Below, piece by piece: positions 52,075-61,980 of a DNA stretch of 64,000 nucleotides (position 1 is the stretch's first letter; each line of letters opens with the position of its first letter). Source of the DNA: Hominimerdicola alba (GTDB lineage: Bacteria > Bacillota > Clostridia > Oscillospirales > Ruminococcaceae). The translations under genes and the position numbers were made by a program. The notes under the pieces are model-generated. The model searched no databases. It worked only from the letters and a program-made list of their open reading frames with translations, and was not told the DNA's origin. Location of the stretch: NCBI RefSeq assembly GCF_900112155.1, contig NZ_FOKQ01000001.1, positions 1 through 64,000 on the forward strand. The letters are read 5' to 3'.

Positions 52075-53184
52075 ATGAAAATTTTATGGATTTCGAACAT
52101 TCCATCACCATATAGAGTGGATTTTTTTAATGAACTTGGCAAACACTGCAAATTAACAGTTCTTTTTGAAAAAAGTTCATCAGATGAACGTGATGAAACT
52201 TGGAAAAAATATTCTTTTTCGAATTTCAAAGGCGTAATTCTAGGAGGAAAATCAATAAATACTGATAAGGCTTTATGTTTTAGAGTAATATCATTTTTAA
52301 ATAACTCTAAATATGATCATATAATTGTTTCTAACATTTCATCTCCTACAGGAATAATTGCTGTTTTATATATGAGAATGAAAAAAATACCTTATTGGAT
52401 TGAAGGAGATGGAGCTTTTGCAAAGAAGAAAAAAAATCTAAAAGAATTTGTTAAAACTTACATTATTTCTCATGCTAAAGGATGTTTTAGTACAAGTAAA
52501 GTCCATGATAATTATTATTTAACTTATGGCGCTAAGAAAAATGCTATATTTAGATATCCTTTTACATCAATAAGTGAAGAAAATGTTTTAAAAAACACAA
52601 TTCCTTTAAACTTAAAAAGAGACCTTAGAAAAACTCTTGGGATAAAAGAAGATAAGGTTATACTTTGTGTCGGTCAAATGATTCCACGAAAAGGAATTGA
52701 TATTTTTATTAAAGTAGCGGCTTTGAACAAGAGCTATGGTTTTTATATTGTAGGTGGAAAACCCAAAAATGAATATTTAGGACTAAAAAAAAGACTTGAT
52801 GCTTATAATGTGCATTTTGTAGACTTTAAGAAACCTGATGAATTAAAAAAGTATTATCAAGCTGCAAATATTTTCTTATTGCCAACTAGAGAAGATATTT
52901 GGGGACTAGTGATAAATGAGGCTATGGCTAATGGTTTACCGGTCGTTACCACAGATAGGTGCATAGCCGGAACTGAACTAGTTAAAAACGAAAAAAATGG
53001 TTATGTAGTGCCAATAGAAGATGTTTTTACAACATCAAGTGCAATTAATAAGGTTTTTGAAAAAGGATATGAATGTATGGGTAAAAAGTCTTTAGAATTT
53101 ATTGAAAAATATACAATAGAAAACATGGCTAAGGCACATATAAACATACTAGGAAGTAAGAGTAACGATAATAAACATAAGTAG
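52075..53184 (+). CDS. Glycosyltransferase family 4-type
   Basis: A 369-residue GT-B transferase. It opens KILWISNIPSPYRVDFFNEL, has IPYWIEGDGAFAKKKKNLKE in the acceptor half, and ILCVGQMIPRKGIDIFIKVA, FLLPTREDIWGLVINEAMAN and GLPVVTTDRCIAGTELV in the donor half. The EDIWGLVINEA block carries the conserved E-x7-E motif. ATG follows AGGTGG. It is the third of four glycosyltransferases in the locus, consistent with a repeat unit of several sugars. Confidence 0.84.
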   Translation: MKILWISNIPSPYRVDFFNELGKHCKLTVLFEKSSSDERDETWKKYSFSNFKGVILGGKSINTDKALCFRVISFLNNSKYDHIIVSNISSPTGIIAVLYMRMKKIPYWIEGDGAFAKKKKNLKEFVKTYIISHAKGCFSTSKVHDNYYLTYGAKKNAIFRYPFTSISEENVLKNTIPLNLKRDLRKTLGIKEDKVILCVGQMIPRKGIDIFIKVAALNKSYGFYIVGGKPKNEYLGLKKRLDAYNVHFVDFKKPDELKKYYQAANIFLLPTREDIWGLVINEAMANGLPVVTTDRCIAGTELVKNEKNGYVVPIEDVFTTSSAINKVFEKGYECMGKKSLEFIEKYTIENMAKAHINILGSKSNDNKHK

Positions 53185-53195
53185 GAAGGGTATTC

Positions 53196-54407
53196 ATGAA
53201 AGTAATATACATTGGGACTATTGTTCCAAATGATTATATAAATAATTATCCTAGTACGTCAGTAGCAGCTAATAACTTTCAAAGTGGGTTGCTTAAAGGT
53301 ATTGCTAAGGATAAAAAAATAAAATTGAAAATCTATTCTGTACCAGCTCGTAGGGGGTGGCCAGGTAAGAGTAGTGTGTTTTTTTCTCGAAATGAGAATC
53401 TTCCATTTTATTATGGATTGAATGTTTCGATACTCTCCTTTATAAATATTAAATTCTATAAAGAGATTAGTATTAGATTTCACACTTTTTGTTCTCTTTT
53501 GAAAGAACTTTGCTTAAAAAGTCATGAAAAGTGCTGTATTATTTCTTATAATGGGGATGGACGATTAACAGCCTCAATAAGATTTTTACGACACTTTCTC
53601 AACTTTAAATATATCTGTATGGTTGTTGATCCTCCGGAGTATAAAGGAACAACATCAAGAAAAGGTATGTTGTGGAAAAAAATATATCAATATAATAAAA
53701 ATGCCTATATGAAATCTGTTTATGCAGCAGATGCTCTCGTAGTTTTAAACAAGTCATTTATAACAATAAATAAAATTAAATCTAAATATATTGTAATTGA
53801 TGGTGGCATATCATTAGATGAAATAGAAACCATTAAACATGAAAAGCCAAGAGTGTATTATGATAAAAAGAATTTTAATATTGTTTTTACAGGAACTTTG
53901 CATGAGCACTCTGGTGTTTTACGCTTAATTGATATGTTTGAACAATCAAATATTCAAGGTGCATTATTGCATATTTATGGTTCAGGTGTTGATCAAGTAA
54001 AAGTTAAGCAAAGAGCAGATAGAAATACTAAAATAATATATCACGGACCAGTTGATTTTAACACAGCAATATCTGCTCAATATGAAGCGGATTTGTTGAT
54101 TTGTCCAAACCCGATAACACACCCTATTAATCAAGTTGCGTTCCCCTCAAAACTAATTGAATATTTGGGTAGTAATACTCCGATACTTGTGACTAAATTG
54201 CCTTCGATAGGATTAGAATATAATGATGCAGTGGTGTTTTATGATGATACGCTTGATGATTTTAAAGTGAAAGTAAAAATGATAATGAATATGAGTAATA
54301 ATGCTTTAAATGTATTGACTGAAAATGCCATGCATCTTGCTCATGACTCAAAAGAATGGGATGCGCAATCCAAAAAGCTGCTTAAGTTAATTAAGGATAC
54401 GATATGA
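53196..54407 (+). CDS. Glycosyltransferase, GT-B fold
   Basis: A 403-residue protein whose stop overlaps the next start by 4 bases. N-terminus KVIYIGTIVPNDYINNYPST; middle ICMVVDPPEYKGTTSRKG; donor half IVFTGTLHEHSGVLRLIDMF, LHIYGSGVDQVK, IIYHGPVDFNTAISAQYEAD and FPSKLIEYLGSNTPILVTKL. The FPSKLxEYL motif is typical of GT4-like transferases. Specificity unknown. Confidence 0.8.
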   Translation: MKVIYIGTIVPNDYINNYPSTSVAANNFQSGLLKGIAKDKKIKLKIYSVPARRGWPGKSSVFFSRNENLPFYYGLNVSILSFINIKFYKEISIRFHTFCSLLKELCLKSHEKCCIISYNGDGRLTASIRFLRHFLNFKYICMVVDPPEYKGTTSRKGMLWKKIYQYNKNAYMKSVYAADALVVLNKSFITINKIKSKYIVIDGGISLDEIETIKHEKPRVYYDKKNFNIVFTGTLHEHSGVLRLIDMFEQSNIQGALLHIYGSGVDQVKVKQRADRNTKIIYHGPVDFNTAISAQYEADLLICPNPITHPINQVAFPSKLIEYLGSNTPILVTKLPSIGLEYNDAVVFYDDTLDDFKVKVKMIMNMSNNALNVLTENAMHLAHDSKEWDAQSKKLLKLIKDTI

Positions 54408-55579
54408 ATAAAGTTAATCAACAAAAGAATGAAACCGTATTAACTATCATTTCAATTATATTTGCAATATATCTTAGTGGTAATTATTTTGTAATGAGTA
54501 AATATGATATTTCGGTTTTACTATTCTTGCTGTTTGAAATCATTATATTTCTTTTAATAAAAAAAGGAAGAATCAAGTACGAACCACACTGGATATTGTT
54601 TATCTCGATAACAATCACTGTTTTTTTTCTTAGTGCCTTAACAAACAATTTCATGGATATTTCATCTTATATTGCTATATTATTGCAAATGATTTGTGCC
54701 ATGATAATTTGTTTAACAGTTAGTAAAAAACAATTTGAAGCCATTTATGTTGAAATAATGGTTTGTTTAGCTTTGATTTCATTAATATTTTATGCTATTG
54801 GATTCATTTATCCATCTTTTGTTAGATACTTTCCTTCTGAAAGTCGTAGTGATTTGAATCTAACATATTATAATGCTTATATTTATGTATATTGGGAAGA
54901 GACAGGATGGACAATTAATAATCTTTCTATAAGAAATTCAGGTATATTTTGGGAACCTGGGGTCTATCAAGCTTATTTAAATATTGCTCTATTTTTGTTA
55001 TTACAAAATGAGACAGTAAAATATCAACGTATGAAAATTTTAGTTTTAGTTTTTACGATTATTACGACGTTATCTGCGACTGGACTCTTTGTATTATTTC
55101 TTGTTGTAACTGGTTATTTTGTAACAAACAAGCAAAGCAAAAACATTCTGTTTTTACTGCTTGGATTTATAATATTTATTGTAGCAGTAAGTAAAACATC
55201 TTTTTTAACAGATAAACTATTCAATAGTGAATATATAAAAAATAGAGTGGCATTTAATCAACTTCAATTTGTTTTTGGTAGTTATAAAGCATATCTTTGG
55301 GGATATACTTTTACTGGAAGAGAAAACATTACAACCACCATTTGGAATTCTATATTTGATTCTGCTTTAGTTTTTGGAATTCCGTATGTTTTGCTACTGT
55401 TATATTGCTATTTTAGGTTTTGCAAAAAAATTAAGAGTGGTTTTTTTTTCTATATTGTTCTAATTATTTGTTTTTCAGTAGAATCTCTTATATGGCGCCC
55501 TTTTTTTATGTTGTTTATTTTTTATGGAATAAGCACCAATTCTTCAGAAGAACATAAAATAGTTGAAAATGTTAGTTAA
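54404..55579 (+). CDS. Wzy-like polysaccharide polymerase (O-antigen ligase/polymerase type)
   Basis: A 391-residue protein with about 10 or more predicted membrane helices (TIISIIFAIYLSGNYFVM, ISVLLFLLFEIIIFLLI, WILFISITITVFFLSALTN and others). A large loop after the fifth or so helix holds NSGIFWEPGVYQAYLNIALF; NxGxFWEPGxYQ is a motif I associate with Wzy-type polymerases. It sits directly before the flippase, as expected for a Wzx/Wzy-dependent system acting on the outer membrane face. Sequence identity among Wzy proteins is low, so the call rests on topology, motif and context. Confidence 0.8.
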   Translation: MNKVNQQKNETVLTIISIIFAIYLSGNYFVMSKYDISVLLFLLFEIIIFLLIKKGRIKYEPHWILFISITITVFFLSALTNNFMDISSYIAILLQMICAMIICLTVSKKQFEAIYVEIMVCLALISLIFYAIGFIYPSFVRYFPSESRSDLNLTYYNAYIYVYWEETGWTINNLSIRNSGIFWEPGVYQAYLNIALFLLLQNETVKYQRMKILVLVFTIITTLSATGLFVLFLVVTGYFVTNKQSKNILFLLLGFIIFIVAVSKTSFLTDKLFNSEYIKNRVAFNQLQFVFGSYKAYLWGYTFTGRENITTTIWNSIFDSALVFGIPYVLLLLYCYFRFCKKIKSGFFFYIVLIICFSVESLIWRPFFMLFIFYGISTNSSEEHKIVENVS

Positions 55580-55686
55580 GAGTAATTAAGAGTGCTTTTG
55601 ATGTCTTAAAAGTAAATTGTATATTTATTTGAATTATTGAAAAATAGAGTGCTAATAAGAACTAATTGCTTATAGGAAGGATAGTA

Positions 55687-57210
55687 ATGAAAAGAACAAC
55701 AGGTGTATTGTTATCATATGTGTTAATCTTTTTCGAAGCTCTTTCAACACTATTACTAACACCATATATAATTAGGACTTTAGGTCAAGCCGAATATGGT
55801 GTCTACAAATTGACAATTGCAATTAATACATATCTTCTTCTTCTTGATTTGGGAATTGGAAATGCAGTAACACGTTATATAGCAAAATTCAAAACAAATA
55901 AAAATAAAATACAGGAAAAGCGTTTTTTGGGAATTGTAACTTTATATTATATTATTATTGCAGTAATTGCTTTATTATCAGGAATTATATTAGTAGTCAT
56001 TTTTCCAAGAGCATTTTCAAAAGGTTTATCCACTAATGAAGTAGTTCTTGGTCAAAAATTATTAAGTATAACAATGATAAATTCTGCTATTACCTTAGGA
56101 ACTGCAGCATACAATAATGTAATCATTGCATATGAAAAGTTCTTTGTTTCAAAAGGCTCTGCAATAATACAGATTATTTTGAGAATGATCGTAACTTATT
56201 TTGCACTAAAAGCAGGAATGGGTAGTATAGGAATCGTCAGTGTTAACTTGATAATGACTGTGTTATGTCGTATTTACTATGTATTATATGTATTATGTGT
56301 AATTAAACTGGTGCCTACTTTAAAAGGTATTGAATTATCTTTTGTAAAAGAAATAATCATCTATTCATCACTTATTTTATTACAAATGATTGCTACTCAG
56401 ATTAATGCGACTGTTGATCAGATTTTAATTGGAGCTTTGGTTACTGGTTCATCGGTCATTTTAGCAGTATATGGAGTTGGAACTCAAATAGTACAGTACT
56501 TTCAGACTTTTGGTTCTGCTTTTACTGGTGTTCTAATGCCCGGAATTGTAAAAATGGTCGAGAATAAGGCATCTGCCAAACAATTAACAGATGAGATGAT
56601 CCGAATAGGTCGTATTATACTAATAGTTTTAGCACTAATATGGAGTGTCTTTTTAGTAAATGGGAAGGAATTCATAAAGTTATGGGCTGGACAAGAGAAT
56701 ATAAATGGATATTATGTTGCTATAATACTTATGACAGTAAATATATTTGTACTAACTGAGGCAGTTGGAACGCAAGTATTATGGGCAATGAATGCACATA
56801 AAGAACAATCATATTTAAAAATCACCATTGTGTTGTGCAACATTTTATTGACAATTGTCTTGATAAAATGGAATCCGTTGATAGGCGCAACGATTGGAAC
56901 GTTTATCTCTGTATTGTTAGGAGATGTTGTGGTTTTAAATCTTATTTTTATAAAAAAAATCGGTATGAATTTAATTTATTATTATAAAATGTTATTTAAA
57001 GGCATAATTCCTTGCGCTGGAATAATAATTATTATTGGATTTATTATAAATCAATTCTTAGCAAGTGGATTATTATGTTTTTTGCTAAAATCATTTATTA
57101 TGGTCATACTATATTGTGGATTTTTATTATTATTTGGCCTTAATCAATACGAAAAGCAATTATTTGGATCATTAATTACAAAAGTAAGGAGAGGAAGTAC
57201 AAATGAGTAG
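55687..57210 (+). CDS. Wzx-type polysaccharide flippase
   Basis: About 507 residues; ATG 55687 follows AGGAAGGAT. A MATE/MOP-superfamily protein with about 12-14 membrane helices. It opens RTTGVLLSYVLIFFEALSTL and LLTPYIIRTLGQAEYGVYKL, a typical Wzx N-terminus, and has LLLDLGIGNAVTRYIAKFKT soon after. Moves the lipid-linked repeat unit across the membrane. The stop overlaps the next gene's start by 8 bases, although codon composition changes sharply at that junction. Confidence 0.9.
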   Translation: MKRTTGVLLSYVLIFFEALSTLLLTPYIIRTLGQAEYGVYKLTIAINTYLLLLDLGIGNAVTRYIAKFKTNKNKIQEKRFLGIVTLYYIIIAVIALLSGIILVVIFPRAFSKGLSTNEVVLGQKLLSITMINSAITLGTAAYNNVIIAYEKFFVSKGSAIIQIILRMIVTYFALKAGMGSIGIVSVNLIMTVLCRIYYVLYVLCVIKLVPTLKGIELSFVKEIIIYSSLILLQMIATQINATVDQILIGALVTGSSVILAVYGVGTQIVQYFQTFGSAFTGVLMPGIVKMVENKASAKQLTDEMIRIGRIILIVLALIWSVFLVNGKEFIKLWAGQENINGYYVAIILMTVNIFVLTEAVGTQVLWAMNAHKEQSYLKITIVLCNILLTIVLIKWNPLIGATIGTFISVLLGDVVVLNLIFIKKIGMNLIYYYKMLFKGIIPCAGIIIIIGFIINQFLASGLLCFLLKSFIMVILYCGFLLLFGLNQYEKQLFGSLITKVRRGSTNE

Positions 57211-58249
57211 TTTTACAAATGCGGTGTTAATGATAACAGGTGGTACTGGAAGCTTTGGTAACGCCGTTCTAAACCGATTTTTGAAAACCGATATAGGTGA
57301 GATCAGAGTTTTCAGCCGTGATGAAAAAAAGCAGGATGATATGCGACATCACTTTCAGGCTACAATGCCAGAAGTTGCAGACAAAATCAAGTTCTATATT
57401 GGCGATGTTCGCAGCTTAGAGTCTGTTCGTGGAGCGATGCAAGGCGTAGATTACATATTCCATGCGGCTGCGCTTAAGCAGGTTCCGTCCTGTGAGTTCT
57501 TCCCTATGGAGGCTGTTCGCACTAACGTTATCGGAACTGATAATGTTTTAACAGCTGCAATTGAGGCTGGAGTCAAGAGCGTAATCTGCCTCTCAACTGA
57601 CAAAGCTGCTTACCCGATCAATGCTATGGGTATCTCGAAGTCGCTTGAAGAAAAGGTCGCTATTGCTAAGTCGAGAACTTCCGGCAATACCAAGATCTGC
57701 TGCACTCGTTACGGCAACGTTATGTGCAGCCGTGGCTCGGTTATTCCGCTGTGGATCGACCAGATCCAGAACGGTCAGCCAATTACTCTGACCGAGCCTA
57801 AGATGACTCGTTTCATAATGTCATTAGAAGAAGCTGTTGACCTTGTTCTGTTTGCTTTTGAGAACGGCGAAAACGGTGATTTGCTCATTCAGAAGGCTCC
57901 TGCCTGCACCATTCAGACACAGGCTGAAGCTGTATGCGAGCTGTTTGGCGGCAAGAAAGAGGACATTAAAGTTATCGGTATCCGTCACGGTGAGAAGATG
58001 TACGAGACCCTGCTCACAAACGAGGAATGCGCTAAGGCAATCGATATGGGTGATTTTTACCGTGTGCCTGCCGACAATCGTGGTTTGAACTATGACAAGT
58101 TCTTCAAGGAGGGTGATGAGAATCGCGTGACACTTTCCGAGTTCAATTCCAATAACACCCGCATACTGAATGTTGAAGAAACTAAGGCGAAGATTTCTTC
58201 TCTCGCATACATACAGGATCGCCTTGCGGAGATGAAAGGAAATATTTAA
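57203..58249 (+). CDS. capE: UDP-GlcNAc 4,6-dehydratase/5-epimerase (CapE/FnlA type)
   Basis: A 348-residue short-chain dehydrogenase-fold enzyme, first step of UDP-N-acetyl-L-fucosamine synthesis. NAD motif MITGGTGSFGNAVLNRFL, then SRDEKKQDDMRHHF, FHAAALKQVPSCEFFPMEAV, and the catalytic region CLSTDKAAYPINAMGISKSL. A Met (NAMGISK) stands where many SDRs have Tyr, as in the CapE/WbjB subgroup. The next two genes supply the remaining two steps. Its codon use is clearly less AT-rich than the genes before it. Confidence 0.88.
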   Translation: MSSFTNAVLMITGGTGSFGNAVLNRFLKTDIGEIRVFSRDEKKQDDMRHHFQATMPEVADKIKFYIGDVRSLESVRGAMQGVDYIFHAAALKQVPSCEFFPMEAVRTNVIGTDNVLTAAIEAGVKSVICLSTDKAAYPINAMGISKSLEEKVAIAKSRTSGNTKICCTRYGNVMCSRGSVIPLWIDQIQNGQPITLTEPKMTRFIMSLEEAVDLVLFAFENGENGDLLIQKAPACTIQTQAEAVCELFGGKKEDIKVIGIRHGEKMYETLLTNEECAKAIDMGDFYRVPADNRGLNYDKFFKEGDENRVTLSEFNSNNTRILNVEETKAKISSLAYIQDRLAEMKGNI

Positions 58250-58250
58250 G

Positions 58251-59420
58251 ATGGTTTCTTTCAAAAAAAATGGCAAAATTAAACTATTAATAATTGTAGG
58301 CACCCGCCCTGAGATAATTCGTCTAGCTGCGGTCATCAAAAAGTGCCGTAAGTATTTCGATACTATCCTTGTTCACACCGGACAGAACTACGACTACAAT
58401 CTTAATGGGGTGTTCTTCAAGGATCTGGGGCTTGATGATCCCGAGCTGTACCTTGATGCGGTTGGCGCTGATCTCGGAGAGACTATGGGCAATATCATCT
58501 CTGCAAGCTACAAGGCTATGGTTGAACTGAAGCCTGATGCAGTGCTTGTTCTCGGTGATACAAACTCGTGTCTTTCAGTTATCGGTGCAAAACGTCTGCA
58601 TATCCCGATCTTCCACATGGAAGCCGGTAACAGATGTAAGGACGAATGTCTGCCCGAGGAAACAAACCGCCGTATTGTTGACATTATCAGCGATGTGAAC
58701 CTTGCTTATTCCGAGCACGCTCGTCGTTATCTTGCTGACTGCGGTCTGCCGAAGGAGCGTACCTATGTGACAGGTTCGCCTATGGCTGAAGTGCTGACGA
58801 ATAACCTTGACTCGATAAAGGCTTCCGATGTTCATGCACGTCTGGGTCTTGAAAAGGGCAAGTACATCCTGCTTTCGGCTCACCGTGAGGAAAATATCGA
58901 CACCGAGAAAAACTTCACTTCCCTTTTCACAGCTATTAATCAGATGGCTGAAAAGTATGATATGCCGATTCTTTACAGCTGTCATCCTCGTTCTAAGAAG
59001 CGTCTTGAAGCGAGCGGATTCAAGCTTGACAGCCGTGTTATCCAGCACGAACCGCTTGGTTTCCATGACTATAACTGCTTGCAGATGAATGCGTTCTGCG
59101 TTGTTTCCGATTCGGGTACTCTTCCTGAGGAGAGTAGCTTCTTCACAAGCATCGGTCAGCCTATCCCTGCGGTGTGCATAAGGACTTCCACCGAGCGCCC
59201 CGAAGCACTGGACAAGGCTTGTTTCATTCTTTCGGGAATCGACACAAAGGGTCTGCTTCAGGCTGTTGATACTGCCGTTGAGATGGTCAAGGAGGAAAAG
59301 AACGGCGGAGCGATCCCTGTTCCCGATTATACTGACATCAACGTTTCCGATAAGGTTGTAAAGATCATTCAGTCTTATGTGGGCGTTGTAAACAAGATGG
59401 TTTGGAGAAAAGACGTATGA
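58251..59420 (+). CDS. capG: UDP-N-acetylglucosamine 2-epimerase family enzyme (CapG/FnlC type)
   Basis: A 389-residue GT-B-like non-hydrolysing epimerase. Motifs: LLIIVGTRPEIIRLAAVIKK, VHTGQNYDYNLNGVFFKDL, VLGDTNSCLSVIGAKRL, PIFHMEAGNRCKDECLPEET, YVTGSPMAEVL, ILLSAHREENIDTEKNF and VVSDSGTLPEESSFF. In the FucNAc pathway the final step inverts C2 of a UDP-talosamine intermediate; its position with capE and capF supports this over ManNAc synthesis. The stop overlaps the next start by 4 bases. Confidence 0.88.
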   Translation: MVSFKKNGKIKLLIIVGTRPEIIRLAAVIKKCRKYFDTILVHTGQNYDYNLNGVFFKDLGLDDPELYLDAVGADLGETMGNIISASYKAMVELKPDAVLVLGDTNSCLSVIGAKRLHIPIFHMEAGNRCKDECLPEETNRRIVDIISDVNLAYSEHARRYLADCGLPKERTYVTGSPMAEVLTNNLDSIKASDVHARLGLEKGKYILLSAHREENIDTEKNFTSLFTAINQMAEKYDMPILYSCHPRSKKRLEASGFKLDSRVIQHEPLGFHDYNCLQMNAFCVVSDSGTLPEESSFFTSIGQPIPAVCIRTSTERPEALDKACFILSGIDTKGLLQAVDTAVEMVKEEKNGGAIPVPDYTDINVSDKVVKIIQSYVGVVNKMVWRKDV

Positions 59421-60622
59421 ATATACTTATAACCGGTGCAAAGGGCTTCACAGGAAAGAATCTTGTCGAGAATCTGAAAAACATTCGTGACGGCAAGAAC
59501 CGTACTCGCCCCAACATTCAGATTGACGAGATATTCGAGTTTGACATTGACACGGACAAGTCTCTACTTGACGAATATTGCGCAAAGGCTGATTATGTTT
59601 TTAACCTCGCGGGTGTGAATCGTCCCAAGGATAACAGCGAGTTTATGGCGGGCAATTTTGGATTTGCGAGTGAGTTGCTCGACACGCTTAAAAAGCATGG
59701 CAACAAGTGTCCTGTGATGATCTCATCGTCTTTGCAGGCTACACTGATTGGACGCTATGATGGCGAGTATGGACGCAGCAAGTTGGCAGGCGAGAATTTG
59801 TTCTTTGATTACGCGAAAGAGACTGGTGCAAAGGTGTTTGTTTACCGTTTTCCAAATCTCTTCGGCAAGTGGTGCAGACCGAACTACAACAGTGCTGTCG
59901 CGACCTTCTGCAATAACATTGCAAACGACCTACCGATTCAGGTCAATGACAGAAGCACTCAGCTTGAGCTATTGTACATTGATGATCTGATCGAGGAAAT
60001 GCTCGATGCAATCGAGGGTAAGGCTCACCGCTGCGACTATGAAGGACTTACTCCCTTAGCAGGGGAGCAGGGCAAGTTCTGCTATGTGCCGACTACTCAT
60101 AAGGTTACTCTCGGTGAGATAGTTGATCTGCTGGAGTCTTTCAAGGCTCAGCCCGAGACACTTGTAATGCCGGAGATTCCGAACAATAGCTTTGCGAAGA
60201 AACTGTATTCGACCTATCTCAGCTACCTGCCGAAGGAAAAGACTATCTTTGATTTGAAGATGAACTGTGATGATAGGGGTAGCTTTACCGAGCTGATGAA
60301 GACCGTCAACTGCGGTCAGTTCAGCGTGAATATCTCAAAGCCCGGTATCACTAAGGGACAGCATTGGCACAATACCAAGTGGGAGTTTTTCATTGTTGTT
60401 GCCGGTCACGGACTAATTCAGGAACGCAAGATCGGCACTGACGAGGTCATTGAGTTTGAGGTTTCCGGCGACAAGATCCAGGCGATTCATATGCTGCCGG
60501 GTTACACTCACAACATCATAAATCTCAGTGAGACCGAGAACCTTGTGACCGTGATGTGGGCAAATGAGCAGTTTGATCCGAAGCATCCCGACACATTTGC
60601 TGAAAAGGTTAGTGACTATTGA
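59417..60622 (+). CDS. capF: CapF/FnlB-type reductase with C-terminal cupin
   Basis: A 401-residue two-domain enzyme; the ATG overlaps the preceding TGA. The N-terminal SDR domain begins NILITGAKGFTGKNLVENLK and has VFNLAGVNRPKDNSEF and GEYGRSKLAGENLFFDYA with the Tyr-x-x-x-Lys-like pair (YGRSK). The C-terminal cupin (about 280-400) has FSVNISKPGITKGQHWHNTK, WEFFIVVAGHGLIQ and PGYTHNIINLSETENLVTVM with metal-binding His residues. In CapF the two domains make the UDP-L-talosamine intermediate that CapG then epimerises. Confidence 0.9.
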   Translation: MNILITGAKGFTGKNLVENLKNIRDGKNRTRPNIQIDEIFEFDIDTDKSLLDEYCAKADYVFNLAGVNRPKDNSEFMAGNFGFASELLDTLKKHGNKCPVMISSSLQATLIGRYDGEYGRSKLAGENLFFDYAKETGAKVFVYRFPNLFGKWCRPNYNSAVATFCNNIANDLPIQVNDRSTQLELLYIDDLIEEMLDAIEGKAHRCDYEGLTPLAGEQGKFCYVPTTHKVTLGEIVDLLESFKAQPETLVMPEIPNNSFAKKLYSTYLSYLPKEKTIFDLKMNCDDRGSFTELMKTVNCGQFSVNISKPGITKGQHWHNTKWEFFIVVAGHGLIQERKIGTDEVIEFEVSGDKIQAIHMLPGYTHNIINLSETENLVTVMWANEQFDPKHPDTFAEKVSDY

Positions 60623-60700
60623 TTGGATATGTTATTAGATGACAATTAGTATCTTATTTAGGTTTGAATCATCCTATCACTATTGTAGAAAGGTTTGATT

Positions 60701-61753
60701 ATGAATAATACTACTCTAAATCAGTATAATAAATTGATTTCTGATGAAAAAATAAGTTGTACTGTTTACATAATTCGTGTATTTGCGATTCTTTCGGTTA
60801 TTGCTGCTCATGTTAATGTTGTTGACAATAGCAACATTATTTCAAGCATTATTACTCATATCTGGGCAATATTATCATGCTTTGGTGTTCCAGCTTTTTT
60901 GATTACAGGGGGGTATTATTATCATAGAAAAAAAAATGATAGTAAAATCTTCTGGAAGAAAAAAGTATTTGGCTTCATAATTCCATGGATAATAGCTTCA
61001 ATAATAACATATTTCATACATATATTTCTCGGAGAGCATGATGGTTCACTTTTTGATTATTTTTTATGGTTTATTGGTTCAAAAACTTTTTTTTATTATA
61101 TGACAATATATATATTTATGCTATTGCTGTTTAAAATAATTAATAATAATACATTGATTCTTATAGTATGCATTCTTGTTTCAATAATCTCCTTGATGTT
61201 TGAGCAGTTTTTTTTCAAGGAAGATTATGGCGATTTAATATTGACGTGTTATCTTAATCCTTTAAATTGGGTAGGTTATTTTTCATTTGGAATAATAGTA
61301 CGAAACTTTAATCTTGAACAAAAAGTGACAAATAGGATCTTTATAATTTCAACTTGTGTATTTGTAGTTTCTTTTTGCATACAGAGCTTTTTTAATCAGC
61401 TCTCTTACTTTAATATTCTAAATCCTATAACTCAAACTGCGCTATTAGTTATTTTATTTAGAGTACTTACTCAGCATTCTTCAGAAAATAAGAAAATGAA
61501 CAAGTTGTTAATCTTTGTAAGTTCAAATACATTAATTATATATTTTTATCATATACAAATAGTGCAATTCTTGTTGATTAGACTGCGTAAGAATTGTCTT
61601 TTTAAATTGTTTAATCCAATTTTGGGTTTGATAATAATGATTGCTATTTTGTATATTGCATATTTTTTGGCAGGTCGTATTCCTTATGGAAAAGTTTTTA
61701 TGCGTTATATTGGTTTAAAAGAGTCAAATATGAAAAATCTTAGGAAAACGTGA
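60701..61753 (+). CDS. Acyltransferase family 3 (OafA-like) membrane protein
   Basis: About 350 residues with roughly ten membrane helices. The N-terminus has the family signature ISCTVYIIRVFAILSVIAAH (R-x-x-A-x-x-x-V-x-x-x-H), and ALSCFGVPAFLITGGYYYHR follows. Such proteins add O-acetyl or similar groups to surface glycans. ATG 60701 follows AAAGG. Strongly AT-rich, unlike the three FucNAc genes just before it, so it probably joined the locus separately. Last gene of the polysaccharide locus. Confidence 0.85.
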   Translation: MNNTTLNQYNKLISDEKISCTVYIIRVFAILSVIAAHVNVVDNSNIISSIITHIWAILSCFGVPAFLITGGYYYHRKKNDSKIFWKKKVFGFIIPWIIASIITYFIHIFLGEHDGSLFDYFLWFIGSKTFFYYMTIYIFMLLLFKIINNNTLILIVCILVSIISLMFEQFFFKEDYGDLILTCYLNPLNWVGYFSFGIIVRNFNLEQKVTNRIFIISTCVFVVSFCIQSFFNQLSYFNILNPITQTALLVILFRVLTQHSSENKKMNKLLIFVSSNTLIIYFYHIQIVQFLLIRLRKNCLFKLFNPILGLIIMIAILYIAYFLAGRIPYGKVFMRYIGLKESNMKNLRKT

Positions 61754-61903
61754 TTACTATTTCTTTCTATTGAAATAATATGGATAGTATACTATTAGCT
61801 TATTTATTATGTGAACTACCAAACCAACCTCACACTCAACCGATGGCAGACTGAGCGAGATCCTGAAAAAAGCCCGAAAAACTGTGATTTTATTGAAAAA
61901 AAT

Positions 61904-61932
61904 TTGACAAACGGACTGAAATATGGTATAAT
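61904..61932 (+). promoter_or_regulatory. Consensus promoter of the transposase gene
   Basis: TTGACA (61904-61909), 17-base spacer, TATAAT (61927-61932). The predicted transcript starts about 40 bases before the transposase ATG. Upstream bases 61754-61903 show no gene. Confidence 0.85.
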
Positions 61933-61980
61933 ATTGAGTAAGAAGTATCACTCAATAACAGATGCTGAAAGGAGCCGCTT

